Part shown: positions 1 through 7,804 of the stretch, piece by piece | Layout of the letters: the number at the start of each line of letters is the position of its first letter | How positions within the stretch are numbered: position 1 is the stretch's first letter | Assembly (NCBI GenBank): GCA_947625985.1 | Contig: CANQQF010000038.1 | Location: 1-9,234 of the forward strand | Reading direction: 5' to 3' | From: an uncultured Clostridia bacterium | GTDB lineage: Bacteria > Bacillota_A > Clostridia > TANB77 > CAG-508 | Length of the DNA stretch: 9,234 bases | Translations under genes and position numbers: made by a program | Notes under the pieces: generated by a model | Databases searched by the model: none | What the model saw: the letters and a program-made list of their open reading frames with translations, nothing else | Told to the model about the DNA's origin: nothing

Positions 1-6
1 ATTGAT

Positions 7-192
7 ATGACTGATATATCTCTTGAAAAAGAAGAAAATATGCATAGATGTATTATATTAGCATATTTAACTTTTTTCATATGGATTTTTATGAACATAT
101 TATTGTTTAGTACTTTTGAATATAAGAGAGAACGGTATCTTATGAATAAAAAAGATAGTATAAAGCAAAGACGTAATTTTCATAATTCATAA
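7..192 (+). CDS. Small single-pass membrane protein, possibly 5'-truncated
   Basis: I do not recognise this gene. The frame encodes about 61 residues from the first ATG but stays open to base 1, so the true start may lie outside the window. No ribosome binding site can be judged for the ATG at 7, and the internal ATG at 43 has only a weak purine stretch before it. The product has a short acidic N-terminus, one hydrophobic segment at about residues 15-36 (rich in I, L, F and W) that should cross the membrane, and a strongly basic tail with KRER, KK and KQRR, which would favour a cytoplasmic C-terminus. It ends just before an intrinsic terminator, consistent with a real last gene of an upstream transcription unit. 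It could be a small membrane protein or the C-terminal end of a larger one. Function unknown. Confidence 0.45.
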   Translation: MTDISLEKEENMHRCIILAYLTFFIWIFMNILLFSTFEYKRERYLMNKKDSIKQRRNFHNS

Positions 193-199
193 TTTAAAG

Positions 200-224
200 A
201 AAGAAGCTAAATGCTTCTTTTTTT
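200..224 (+). terminator. Intrinsic terminator after the first ORF
   Basis: Perfect 8-bp stem (AAAGAAGC at 200-207 with GCTTCTTT at 213-220), five-base loop, and a T-run continuing to 224. It lies 7 bases after the stop codon at 190-192. An ATG at 211 sits inside the loop and stem, which argues against using it as the start of the next gene. Confidence 0.85.
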
Positions 225-246
225 GTTGTTAAAATGCGTAAAACAC

Positions 247-275
247 TTGAAAAAAGTCACAAAATTTGATATAAT
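247..275 (+). promoter_or_regulatory. Sigma-A type promoter of the pheS-pheT operon
   Basis: TTGAAA at 247-252, a 17-base spacer and a perfect TATAAT at 270-275. Transcription should start near 282, giving a leader of about 50 bases before the start codon at 331. The preceding terminator isolates it from the upstream gene. No other promoter of this quality was seen before pheS or pheT, so this one probably serves all four genes. Confidence 0.8.
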
Positions 276-330
276 AGTGATAACTTGTTGGGTTTTGGAC
301 ACTGGAAAATATAAAAAAAGGATGTATAAA

Positions 331-714
331 ATGGTAAAAGATAATGTAAAAACAGTGGAACTTTATTTGGATCCACAACAATATAGTGAAGAAGAGATAA
401 TATATAATGTAGAACAAGCTATTCGAGAATTTGCTAATAAAGATGTTAGACTTAATGTCGACATTAATGAATTTGGAGTGTATGTTGTAAGAATAGATTA
501 CATTGATAAAGACACATATTTTAATAAAATAAAATATAAAATAAGAGCAAACAGAAATCAAAGAATAAGTAAAAAATATACAGATAGAATTAAAGAAAGT
601 ATAAGAGTACCGGCAAACCAAATATTGATTGCACCAATAACAGAGAGTATACCAACATATGAAAAAAGAAAGTATGGGGAATATAAAGAAACAAAATTAT
701 ATAGACCATATTAA
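331..714 (+). CDS. Unknown 127-aa protein, first gene of the pheST operon
   Basis: I do not recognise this family. The start is set at ATG 331 because AAAAAGG ending at 321 lies nine bases upstream. The frame is open further back, but that part runs through the promoter and the preceding terminator. The product is basic, without a signal peptide or membrane segment. It suggests an alpha/beta fold: a strand around VKTVELYL, a helix rich in Glu at residues 19-34, then two strands ([10 protein letters not shown] and [10 protein letters not shown]). The second half is rich in Lys, Arg and Tyr (for example [13 protein letters not shown] at about 68-80), compatible with RNA or nucleotide contact, though that is only inference. 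It ends 20 bases before pheS and shares its promoter, so co-expression is likely. No paralogue or fusion is visible here. Confidence 0.8.
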   Translation: MVKDNVKTVELYLDPQQYSEEEIIYNVEQAIREFANKDVRLNVDINEFGVYVVRIDYIDKDTYFNKIKYKIRANRNQRISKKYTDRIKESIRVPANQILIAPITESIPTYEKRKYGEYKETKLYRPY

Positions 715-734
715 AACAGAAAGGAAAATGTAAA

Positions 735-1754
735 ATGAGAGAAAAAATTGCAAATATAAAAAAGGAATTCTTAGAAGAAATTAAGAAGGTAAAAAATGAA
801 CAAGAATTGATAGAAATAAAAACAAAAAATGTTGGTAAAAAAGGAACATTAACACAATTACTGAGAGGAATGGGGAAATTAGCACCAGAAGAAAGACCAA
901 TAGTAGGAAATCTCGTAAATGAATTGAGAGATGAAATCGAAAAAGTAGTAGAAAAAAAGAAAAAAGAGTTTAAACAAAAAGAATTACAAAGAAGGCTTGA
1001 AACTGAAAATATTGATGTGACTGAACCAAGTAAAAAAATAAAACTTGGATCATTACATCCAATAACAAAAGTAATAAAAGAGGTAGAAGAAGTATTTTTA
1101 GGAATGGGTTATGAAATTGCAGATGGACCAGAAATTGAAACAACTTATTACGTATTTGATCAATTGAATACTCCAGCGGATCATCCAGCTAGAGATTTGC
1201 AAGATACAATGTATATAACTGATGATGTAATTTTAAGAACTCAAACTTCTTCTGTACAAATAAGAACGATGGAAAATCAAAAGCCTCCTATAAAAATAAT
1301 TTGTCCAGGAGCAGTATATCGTTCAGATACAGTAGATGCAACACATTCACCTGTGTTCCATCAAATTGAAGGATTAGTTGTAGACAAAAATATTTCAATG
1401 TCTGATCTAAAAGGTACTCTAGAGATGTTTGCTAAAAAATGTTTAGGAGAAAAAACGAAAATAAGATTTAGACCACATCATTTTCCATATACAGAGCCAA
1501 GTGCAGAGGCTGATGTGTCATGTTTTGTATGTGGAGGAAAAGGTTGTAGAGTATGTAAAGGAGAAGGATGGATTGAATTATTGGGATGTGGTATGGTACA
1601 TCCTAAAGTACTTCAAAATTGTGGGATAGATCCAAATGAATATTCAGGTTTTGCTTTTGGCTTTGGAGTGGAAAGAATAGCAATGGCAAAATATGGAATA
1701 GATGATATGAGATTACTGTTTGAAAATGATGTAAGATTTTTAAAACAATTTTAA
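735..1754 (+). CDS. pheS: Phenylalanine--tRNA ligase alpha subunit
   Basis: Catalytic subunit of the alpha2-beta2 phenylalanyl-tRNA synthetase, which charges tRNA-Phe in the cytoplasm using ATP. The 339 residues match the usual bacterial length. An N-terminal coiled coil (about 1-90) that contacts tRNA is followed by the class II core. Motif 2 lies around 193-213 (AVYRSD to FHQIEG), and motif 3 around 305-317 ([13 protein letters not shown], with the class II arginine R314). Ala307 matches the alanine of E. coli PheS (A294) known to shape the Phe pocket. Cys263, 266, 271 and 274 form the CxxC pair insert typical of Firmicutes PheS and absent from E. coli. The C-terminus NDVRFLKQF is the canonical end. 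AAGGA at 721-725 sits nine bases before the ATG. Unlike in most relatives, pheT does not follow directly: a 102-aa gene intervenes. Confidence 0.98.
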   Translation: MREKIANIKKEFLEEIKKVKNEQELIEIKTKNVGKKGTLTQLLRGMGKLAPEERPIVGNLVNELRDEIEKVVEKKKKEFKQKELQRRLETENIDVTEPSKKIKLGSLHPITKVIKEVEEVFLGMGYEIADGPEIETTYYVFDQLNTPADHPARDLQDTMYITDDVILRTQTSSVQIRTMENQKPPIKIICPGAVYRSDTVDATHSPVFHQIEGLVVDKNISMSDLKGTLEMFAKKCLGEKTKIRFRPHHFPYTEPSAEADVSCFVCGGKGCRVCKGEGWIELLGCGMVHPKVLQNCGIDPNEYSGFAFGFGVERIAMAKYGIDDMRLLFENDVRFLKQF

Positions 1755-1805
1755 TAGAATAGAAATTAGTTAAGATTTTAATTAGTTAAGGAGTGTTGAA
1801 TAATA

Positions 1806-2114
1806 ATGGGATTATTTAGTAGAAGAAAATTAAATACAAAAAGGATATATTCATGGTCAGATGTACAAAGAATAGTAAAAGCAGGAGAAGATGAAGGATT
1901 TGTGTTTGAACAAATTGAAGGAAAATACTTTAGAGCAATGCCAGAAGAAGATGCACGTAAAGATATTGACGAAATTAAAGAATATAATAAAAATACAAAA
2001 AATGAGTTCTTTAATAGAATATCTGGAAATAATGAATATAAAAATATTAATCCAACAAGAGCTATTAATTATAAGGCAAATAGTACAGCTTATGATTATG
2101 ACGAAGAAAGATAA
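1806..2114 (+). CDS. Unknown 102-aa protein between pheS and pheT
   Basis: I do not recognise this family. The start is ATG 1806, preceded by AAGGAG at 1788-1793; the spacing of 12 bases is longer than for neighbouring genes. The product starts MGLFSRRK and has a probable helical and stranded globular part over residues 15-60, including SWSDVQRIVKAGEDEGFVF and a charged helix PEEDARKDIDEIKEYN. The tail from about residue 60 is rich in Asn, Tyr and charged residues and is probably disordered. It has no cysteine, signal peptide or membrane span. It ends 16 bases before pheT with no terminator on either side, so it should be translated from the pheST transcript. A role with the synthetase is suggested only by position. 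A chance ORF is unlikely, given its own ribosome binding site and tight fit, but expression is unproven. Confidence 0.8.
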   Translation: MGLFSRRKLNTKRIYSWSDVQRIVKAGEDEGFVFEQIEGKYFRAMPEEDARKDIDEIKEYNKNTKNEFFNRISGNNEYKNINPTRAINYKANSTAYDYDEER

Positions 2115-2130
2115 AGTTAGGAGATAAATA

Positions 2131-4536
2131 ATGAAAACTAGTGTAGAATGGTTAAAAGAATATAGTGATATCGATGTAAATGCAATTGAATTAGGTGACA
2201 TATTAACAATGACTGGATCAAAAGTAGAAACAATAGAACAGCAAGGTAATGACATAAAAAATGTAGTTATAGGAAAAATAACAGAAATAAAACAACATCC
2301 GGATGCAAACAAGTTAGTAATAACAAAAGTGGATATTGGAACAGAAACTATACAAATTGTTACAGGTGCTAACAATATTAGAGTTGGAGATATTATACCT
2401 GTTGCAAAAGATGGAGCAGAATTACCAGGAAACGTAAAAATTAAAAAAAGTCAATTAAGAGGAATAGAATCTAATGGTATGATGTGCGCAGTTACAGAAT
2501 TAGGGTTAGATATAGATGATTATCCAAATCAAATAGAAGATGGAATTATGATATTAGATAATAATAAATATGGGAAAAAACTTGGAAAAGATGTTGTTGA
2601 AGTTTTAGAACTAAAAGAAGATATTATAGATTTTGAAATAACTCCAAATAGACCAGATTGTTTATCAATAGAAGGGTTAGGTAGAGAAACTGCTGTTTCA
2701 TTGAACAAGAAATTCAAGAATCCTAGAAAAAATATTGATGAAATGAAAGTTCATAATAAAAAAGAAATTGAAGGATTAACAGTTTCAATAGAAGCACCAG
2801 AATTATGTCATCGTTATATAGCAAGAGTTGCAAAAAATATTAAAATAGAACAATCACCAGAATGGATGAAACGCAGACTTAAAGCTTGTGGAGTTAGAAG
2901 TATAAATAATATAGTAGATATCACAAATTATGTTATGCTCGAAATGGGACAACCAATGCACGCGTTTGATATAAATTCAATTGAAGGAAAACACATTACA
3001 GTTAGAAGAGCCAAAGAAGGAGAAAAAATTACAACTTTGGATGAACAAGTAAGAGAATTGAATGCAAGCAATTTAGTTATAGCTGACGAGAAAAAACCAG
3101 TAGCAATAGCAGGTGTTATGGGAGGAGAAAATTCAGGAATCAATGATAATACAACAACAATAGTGTTTGAATCAGCTACATTTGATGGTGGCTCAGTAAG
3201 GAAAACAGCGAAAAAGGTTGGCTTAAGAACAGAAAGTTCATCTAGATTTGAAAAAGGATTATCAGCTGAAAATGCCTTAAGAGCAATTAATAGGGCTATG
3301 GAATTAGTTGAAATTTTAGGTGCAGGAACAGTAGTTGATGGAAAAATAGATGTATATCCAACAAAGCAAAAAATTAATAAAATAAAAATAGAGCCAGAAA
3401 AAATTAATAAACTTTTAGGAACTAATATTTCAAAGCAAGAAATGATAAAAACTTTTGAAAAGCTAGATATAAAAGTTGAAGGTAATATTGCAATTGCACC
3501 ATATTTTAGAATGGATTTAGAACTCGTAAATGATTTAGCAGAAGAAGTTTTAAGATTTTATGGATATGATAAATTAGAAACAACATTAATAAAAGCTGAT
3601 ACGACAATTGGCTTGAGAACAAAGGAACAAAAAATACAAAATACAATTGAACATTACTTAGTAGATAGTGGGTTATCAGAAATTTATACATATGGTTTTA
3701 TTCATGAGAAAGACTTAGAAAAATCAAATATTTCATCAAAAATGAATAAATATGCAATCACAGTAAAGAATCCATTAAGTGAAGATTATAAATTAATGAG
3801 ACCATCTACAGTCCCAAGTATGATGCAAATTTTAGCAACGAATTTGAATAAAAAAAATCAAGAAGTTGGATTATTTGATATTTCTAGAGTTTATAAAAAT
3901 ATAGATAATAGAATAGAAAATGGAGAAGTCCCTCTTGAAGAAAAAATCTTAACTGTTGGTATGTATGGAAACAATATTGATTTCTATAGTTTAAAAGGAA
4001 TAATGGAAAATATATTAGAATTAGTTGGAGTTAATAGATATGACATACAGAAAGAAACAACTAATAAATCATATCATCCAGGTAGATGTGCAAAATTAAA
4101 AGTTGGAATGGACGAAATCGCAGTATTAGGTGAAGTTCATCCAGAAGTACTAGATAATTATGGAATAAAAACAAGAGCATATTTAGCAGAATTAAATATA
4201 ACAAAAATTGTTAAATACGCTAAACAAACGAAAAAATATACAGAAGTTCCAAAATTTCCAGCAATAGAAAGAGATATAGCTATTATTGTAGATAACCAAG
4301 TTGAAGTAGGACAAATAGAAAAAGTTATAGCCAAAAATGGTAAGAAATTCTTAGAAAGTATAAAACTATTTGATATATACCGCAGTGATAAATTAGGAAA
4401 CAATAAGAAGAGTGTAGCATTTGCATTAAAATTTAGAGATAAAAAAAGAACGCTTCAGGATGAAGAAATCAATAATATTATGAAACAAATAATAGAAAGC
4501 CTTGAGAAAAATTTAAATGCAGAATTACGTAAATAA
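2131..4536 (+). CDS. pheT: Phenylalanine--tRNA ligase beta subunit
   Basis: Beta subunit of phenylalanyl-tRNA synthetase, which binds tRNA-Phe and hydrolyses mischarged Tyr-tRNA-Phe. The 801 residues are full length. Seen in order: an N-terminal segment MKTSVEWLKEY; an OB-fold tRNA-binding domain (about 40-150, with VTGANNIRVGD); the ITPNRPDCLS motif near 170-179; the B3/B4 editing domain (about 210-385, with MLEMGQPMHAFD and GLRTESSSRFEKG); B5 (about 405-475); the synthetase-like core (about 480-690, with SYHPGRCA near 647); and the C-terminal ferredoxin-like anticodon-binding domain starting at FPAIERDIAI (about 708). No domain is missing or broken. TTAGGAG at 2117-2123 precedes the ATG by seven bases. 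It is the last gene of the operon and is followed at once by a terminator. Confidence 0.98.
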   Translation: MKTSVEWLKEYSDIDVNAIELGDILTMTGSKVETIEQQGNDIKNVVIGKITEIKQHPDANKLVITKVDIGTETIQIVTGANNIRVGDIIPVAKDGAELPGNVKIKKSQLRGIESNGMMCAVTELGLDIDDYPNQIEDGIMILDNNKYGKKLGKDVVEVLELKEDIIDFEITPNRPDCLSIEGLGRETAVSLNKKFKNPRKNIDEMKVHNKKEIEGLTVSIEAPELCHRYIARVAKNIKIEQSPEWMKRRLKACGVRSINNIVDITNYVMLEMGQPMHAFDINSIEGKHITVRRAKEGEKITTLDEQVRELNASNLVIADEKKPVAIAGVMGGENSGINDNTTTIVFESATFDGGSVRKTAKKVGLRTESSSRFEKGLSAENALRAINRAMELVEILGAGTVVDGKIDVYPTKQKINKIKIEPEKINKLLGTNISKQEMIKTFEKLDIKVEGNIAIAPYFRMDLELVNDLAEEVLRFYGYDKLETTLIKADTTIGLRTKEQKIQNTIEHYLVDSGLSEIYTYGFIHEKDLEKSNISSKMNKYAITVKNPLSEDYKLMRPSTVPSMMQILATNLNKKNQEVGLFDISRVYKNIDNRIENGEVPLEEKILTVGMYGNNIDFYSLKGIMENILELVGVNRYDIQKETTNKSYHPGRCAKLKVGMDEIAVLGEVHPEVLDNYGIKTRAYLAELNITKIVKYAKQTKKYTEVPKFPAIERDIAIIVDNQVEVGQIEKVIAKNGKKFLESIKLFDIYRSDKLGNNKKSVAFALKFRDKKRTLQDEEINNIMKQIIESLEKNLNAELRK

Positions 4537-4542
4537 TAATAA

Positions 4543-4606
4543 AAGTCTTAATAATGTTATTATGTTTTTGTAAATAAAATATAATCTTATTAAGACTTCT
4601 TTTTTT
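4543..4606 (+). terminator. Long hairpin terminator of the pheST operon
   Basis: A perfect 12-bp stem (4543-4554 with 4587-4598) is topped by a second AT-rich stem of about 10 bp (4559-4568 with 4576-4585, one G-T pair), separated by a small asymmetric internal loop. A run of seven T (4600-4606) follows. It starts a few bases after the pheT stop. Confidence 0.85.
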
Positions 4607-4607
4607 A

Positions 4608-4637
4608 TTGACAAAATAGCTTTTTATTTGATAATAT
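4608..4637 (+). promoter_or_regulatory. Promoter of the yqeG gene group
   Basis: A perfect -35 box TTGACA at 4608-4613 lies one base after the T-run of the pheT terminator. The -10 is ambiguous in an AT-rich stretch: GATAAT at 4630-4635 (16-base spacer) or TAATAT at 4632-4637 (18-base spacer). The start codon at 4664 would leave a very short leader. Confidence 0.65.
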
Positions 4638-4663
4638 TATAAAGTAATAGAATGGAGGAGAAA

Positions 4664-5167
4664 ATGATATATCCAAACATATATCTAAATAAAGTTGAAG
4701 ATATAACTACAGAATTATTAAATGAAAATAAAATAAAAGCATTAATATTAGATGTAGATAATACACTAATAGATATAAATAAAAATTTATCTGATTCAAT
4801 AGTAGATTGGGCGATGAATCTAAGAGGACATGGATATAAATTATATATTTTGTCAAATACTAATCATAAAGAAAAAGTAGAAACAGTAGCTGATAAATTG
4901 GGAATTCCATATGAAAATTTTGCAAAAAAACCATTTAAAGGTGGATTTATAAGAGTGCAAAAAAAGCTAAATGAAAACGTTGAAAACATTGCAGTAGTTG
5001 GAGATCAAATATTTACAGATGTAATTGGTGGAAATAGATGTAAAATGTATACTATTTTAGTAGATCCAATATATGAAAAAGATTATTGGTATACAGCATG
5101 GAAAAGACCACTAGAAAATGTCATAAAGAAAAAATTCATACAAAAGCAAAAGAATAGGAAAATATAA
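4664..5167 (+). CDS. yqeG: YqeG-family HAD-type phosphatase
   Basis: Haloacid-dehalogenase superfamily (subclass IIIA) phosphatase of the YqeG type. The physiological substrate is unknown to me; the cytoplasmic reaction should be Mg-dependent phosphoester hydrolysis. Motif I is LDVDNT, with nucleophile Asp30 and acid/base Asp32. Motif II is LSNT (Ser64), motif III is KKP (Lys88-Lys89), and motif IV is GDQIFTD (Asp114 and Asp119). All catalytic positions are present and the 167 residues fit the family. I set the start at ATG 4664 rather than ATG 4652, because the perfect ribosome binding site GGAGGAG at 4654-4660 lies between them; MIYPNIYLN also resembles the family N-terminus. It is first in a run of three closely spaced genes, ahead of a prepilin peptidase and an M24 peptidase. 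Confidence 0.92.
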   Translation: MIYPNIYLNKVEDITTELLNENKIKALILDVDNTLIDINKNLSDSIVDWAMNLRGHGYKLYILSNTNHKEKVETVADKLGIPYENFAKKPFKGGFIRVQKKLNENVENIAVVGDQIFTDVIGGNRCKMYTILVDPIYEKDYWYTAWKRPLENVIKKKFIQKQKNRKI

Positions 5168-5188
5168 AATTAAGAGGAGAATAAATAA

Positions 5189-5938
5189 ATGTATATTCAA
5201 GATGTACATATAGTTATATACATTGCTGTCGCAATTTTAGGGCTATTCGTAGGAAACTTTGTGAATTGGTGTATAAAAAGAATGTCTGAACAAGAACCAG
5301 TAATTTCAAAAGATATATTAACAGAAATGAAAAGAAATTTTAAACCAAATTATATAATAATGTTACTGGTGGCAATAATATATATTAGTTTAGTATATCT
5401 AAATGGAATAGAAAAAACGATTATTGCAAATCTTGATTTAGTAAAATACATGATAATAGCACCGGCATTAATAATAGTCTTTGTAATTGATTATAAACTA
5501 CAAATAATTCCAAATAGATTAAATCTTACACTATTTGAAATCGGTATGGTTTTTGCATTTTTAGAGGGATTATCGAATGTTGCAATTTCAATAAATATGA
5601 TATTAGGAATGTTTGCAGGAGCCGGAATATTTGTATTAATAACACTAATAGGTGGAATTGTTTATGGAAAAGAAGCTATGGGATTTGGAGATGTTAAACT
5701 AATGGGAGTGTTAGGTTTGTTTTTTGGATTATCCAATATCATAGCTATAACACTAATGTCATTTTTGATAGGAGCGATATTGAGTATATTTTTACTAGCA
5801 ACTAAAATTAAAAAAACAGACGAATATATACCTTTTGGACCATTTATAGTATTAGCAACTTACATAAGCATGTATGTACCATTTACTATGATAAAAGATG
5901 TGTTAATGACAATATTTACACTGGGAATGTATAAATAA
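5189..5938 (+). CDS. Type IV prepilin peptidase (A24 family)
   Basis: Integral membrane aspartyl protease that cuts the short leader from type IV pilins and pseudopilins on the cytoplasmic side. The 249-residue protein has about seven hydrophobic segments. The two catalytic aspartates are visible: Asp101 in VIDYKLQIIPN and Asp168 in the family signature GFGDVKLMG. The N-terminal GNFVNWCIKRM (about 22-32) corresponds to the conserved GSFLNVxIYRLP of PilD. However, the CxxC...CxxC motif of the methylase-type cytoplasmic domain is absent, and that loop (about 31-54) is short, so N-methylation activity is doubtful. AGGAG at 5175-5179 sits nine bases before the ATG. It follows yqeG by 21 bases and is probably co-transcribed with it. 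The pilin-like gene at 8440 is a plausible substrate. Confidence 0.93.
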   Translation: MYIQDVHIVIYIAVAILGLFVGNFVNWCIKRMSEQEPVISKDILTEMKRNFKPNYIIMLLVAIIYISLVYLNGIEKTIIANLDLVKYMIIAPALIIVFVIDYKLQIIPNRLNLTLFEIGMVFAFLEGLSNVAISINMILGMFAGAGIFVLITLIGGIVYGKEAMGFGDVKLMGVLGLFFGLSNIIAITLMSFLIGAILSIFLLATKIKKTDEYIPFGPFIVLATYISMYVPFTMIKDVLMTIFTLGMYK

Positions 5939-5963
5939 AAGAGAATAAATAGGGGTGAAATTT

Positions 5964-7025
5964 ATGAATCAAAAAATACAGTGTTTAAGAAATAAAATGG
6001 CAAGTTTAGATTTACAAGGATTAATTATATCTAATCCAGTTAATATAAAATATTTAACTAGAATAGAAGCAGAAGGAATATTATTAATAACAAGAAAAGA
6101 AAATATTTATATTACTGATGGAAGGTACATAGAAGAATTGAATAGTCTATTAACTCTTTTTGATGAGGTAACAGTTTATGATGCAAAAGATTTATCAGCA
6201 GAAGATTATGAAAACTTCTTTATGTTTTGTGAAAATGTAGGGTTTGAGGAATACTATGTGACTTATGCAAAATACAAAGAGTATATAAGAAGATATAAAA
6301 TAAACAATTTTGTAGAAACAGAACGTATAATAGAAAAGGAAAGATTAGTTAAAGATGATGATGAAATTGAATCTATAAAAAAAGCTTGTGATGTAACAGA
6401 TTCATGTTTTAACTATATAATTAAATATATAAAGCCAGGAATGACAGAAAAACAAATTGCAAAAGAAATAAAAGATTATTATGATGTAAATGCAGAAGGA
6501 GAATCTTTTGATACAATAGTAGCATCTGGACCAAATTCTTCAAAACCACATGCAGTACCAACAGATAGAAAAATAGAAAAAAAAGATATAATAACAATAG
6601 ATATGGGATGTAAAGTAGATGGATATTGTTCAGATATGACAAGAACAATATTTGTTGGAGAAGTTCCAGAAGAAATAAAGCCTATATATGACTTAGTTTT
6701 AAAAAATCAAGAGATAACTTTAAAGGAATATAAGGAAGGAGCTAACACAAGACTTCTTTCAAAAATGGTAATAAATGATTTAAAAATACATGGATATGAT
6801 TTGATACATTCTTTAGGTCACGGAGTTGGATTAGAAATTCATGAAGCACCATATTTTTCAAATAGTAATGATGCAATCCTAAAAGAAAATATGGTTGTAA
6901 CAAGTGAACCAGGAATATATATACCAGGAAAATTTGGAATAAGAATTGAAGATACATTACAAATAACTAAAGGTGGATGTATAAGTTTAACAAAATCTGA
7001 GAAAAATTATATTATAGTACAGTAA
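5964..7025 (+). CDS. M24 family Xaa-Pro peptidase
   Basis: Cytoplasmic metallopeptidase that releases the residue before proline (aminopeptidase P / prolidase type). An N-terminal creatinase-like domain (about 1-120, with VNIKYLTRIEAEG and YITDGRY) precedes the pita-bread catalytic domain. The five metal ligands are all visible: Asp213 and Asp224 in TIDMG and CSDMTRT, His286 in LGHGVG, Glu315 in TSEPG, and Glu329 in GIRIEDT. His293 in EIHEAP is the expected proton-shuttle histidine. I chose ATG 5964 (353 aa) over the in-frame GTG at 5955, because AGGGG at 5951-5955 is itself the ribosome binding site and overlaps that GTG. It follows the prepilin peptidase by 25 bases. No terminator separates it from efp. 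Whether it acts as aminopeptidase or dipeptidase cannot be told from motifs. Confidence 0.95.
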   Translation: MNQKIQCLRNKMASLDLQGLIISNPVNIKYLTRIEAEGILLITRKENIYITDGRYIEELNSLLTLFDEVTVYDAKDLSAEDYENFFMFCENVGFEEYYVTYAKYKEYIRRYKINNFVETERIIEKERLVKDDDEIESIKKACDVTDSCFNYIIKYIKPGMTEKQIAKEIKDYYDVNAEGESFDTIVASGPNSSKPHAVPTDRKIEKKDIITIDMGCKVDGYCSDMTRTIFVGEVPEEIKPIYDLVLKNQEITLKEYKEGANTRLLSKMVINDLKIHGYDLIHSLGHGVGLEIHEAPYFSNSNDAILKENMVVTSEPGIYIPGKFGIRIEDTLQITKGGCISLTKSEKNYIIVQ

Positions 7026-7083
7026 AATTAAAATAATAGTTAGAAATAAAAATTAAAAGAAATATATAAAATACAGTGAATAA

Positions 7084-7112
7084 TTGATTTTTAATACTAT
7101 TTATGGTATAAT
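7084..7112 (+). promoter_or_regulatory. Extended -10 promoter of efp
   Basis: TTGATT at 7084-7089, a 17-base spacer and a perfect TATAAT at 7107-7112 preceded by TG plus one base (7104-7106), the extended -10 pattern. Transcription should begin near 7119, leaving about 37 bases of leader. It argues against starting efp at the in-frame ATG at 7084. Confidence 0.75.
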
Positions 7113-7155
7113 AAGTGATATTATTGGGAATTATAAATTGAAAGGAGAAATAATT

Positions 7156-7722
7156 ATGGCAGCAGTATATTCAGCAGGAGATTTTAGAAATGGAACGACT
7201 TTTGAAATGGACGGAAATGTATATAGAGTAGTTGAATTTCAACATGTAAAACCAGGGAAAGGATCAGCTTTTGTTAGAACAAAAATAAAAAACGTAATTA
7301 CAGGAGCAACATTAGAAAAAACATTTAATCCATCAGATAAATTTCCAGGTGCAGAAATTGAAAAACAAGTTATGCAATATTTATATAATGATGGTGGCTT
7401 ATATTATTTTATGGACAATGTAACTTATGATCAAATTCCACTAAATGAAGAGCAATTAGGTGATTGCTTAAAATATTTAAAAGAAAACATGGAAGTTACA
7501 ATACTTTCATTTAAAGGAAATATTTTTGCAGTTGAACCGCCAACATTTGTAGAATTAGAAGTTACATACACAGAGCCAGGTTTTAGTGGAAATACTACAA
7601 CAACATCTGGAAAACCTGCAAAACTTGAGACAGGATTAGAAATCACAGTACCTTTATTTATTAATATAGGTGATATATTAAAAATAGATACACGTACATG
7701 TGAATATATTGAAAGAATATAG
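7156..7722 (+). CDS. efp: Translation elongation factor P
   Basis: Binds ribosomes stalled between the P and E sites at consecutive prolines and promotes peptide bond formation. The 188 residues match the family, with three beta domains: KOW-like (about 1-65), OB (about 67-130) and C-terminal OB (about 132-188). Lys35 in [10 protein letters not shown] is at the tip position that receives the post-translational modification in other bacteria. Residues 153-172 (KPAKLETG to INIG) fit the EF-P signature in the C-terminal domain. The usual Gly of the terminal DTRTGEY motif is Cys182 here. The start ATG 7156 follows AAAGGAG at 7141-7147 with eight bases; the longer frame from 7084 runs through the promoter. 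Its position next to a proline-specific peptidase is common in clostridia. No modification enzyme is in the window. Confidence 0.97.
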   Translation: MAAVYSAGDFRNGTTFEMDGNVYRVVEFQHVKPGKGSAFVRTKIKNVITGATLEKTFNPSDKFPGAEIEKQVMQYLYNDGGLYYFMDNVTYDQIPLNEEQLGDCLKYLKENMEVTILSFKGNIFAVEPPTFVELEVTYTEPGFSGNTTTTSGKPAKLETGLEITVPLFINIGDILKIDTRTCEYIERI

Positions 7723-7729
7723 GAAATAA

Positions 7730-7787
7730 TTAATGTACTTGAAAATGAACTAAAAAGATTTATTTTTCAAGTACATTAAAATTTTTT
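7730..7787 (+). terminator. Terminator-like hairpin between efp and the next gene
   Basis: A perfect 16-bp stem (7730-7745 with 7764-7779), an 18-base loop, two A and then six T at 7782-7787. It starts eight bases after the efp stop. The T-run touches the AGGAAGG ribosome binding site (7788-7794) of the next gene, so it may act as a leaky terminator or attenuator. Confidence 0.75.
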
Positions 7788-7804
7788 AGGAAGGGCGAGT
7801 GGAT

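Noticed and set aside
285..314. Possible ten-codon leader peptide starting at TTG 285
   Set aside because: It has no ribosome binding site, only one Phe codon, and no attenuator hairpin after it.
229..621. 130-codon minus-strand open frame opposite the 127-aa gene
   Set aside because: Phe/Tyr/Ile-rich composition is the usual antisense shadow of Lys/Asn-rich coding DNA. It overlaps the promoter and the + strand gene and has no ribosome binding site support.
728..733. ATGTAA start-stop pair between the ribosome binding site and ATG of pheS
   Set aside because: It is only two bases after AAGGA, too close for efficient initiation, and is expected by chance in AT-rich DNA.
1857..2375. 172-codon minus-strand open frame across the 102-aa gene and pheT
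   Set aside because: It overlaps two + strand genes with good ribosome binding sites. Its product is a hydrophobic Ile/Phe/Ser-rich shadow with no recognisable domain.
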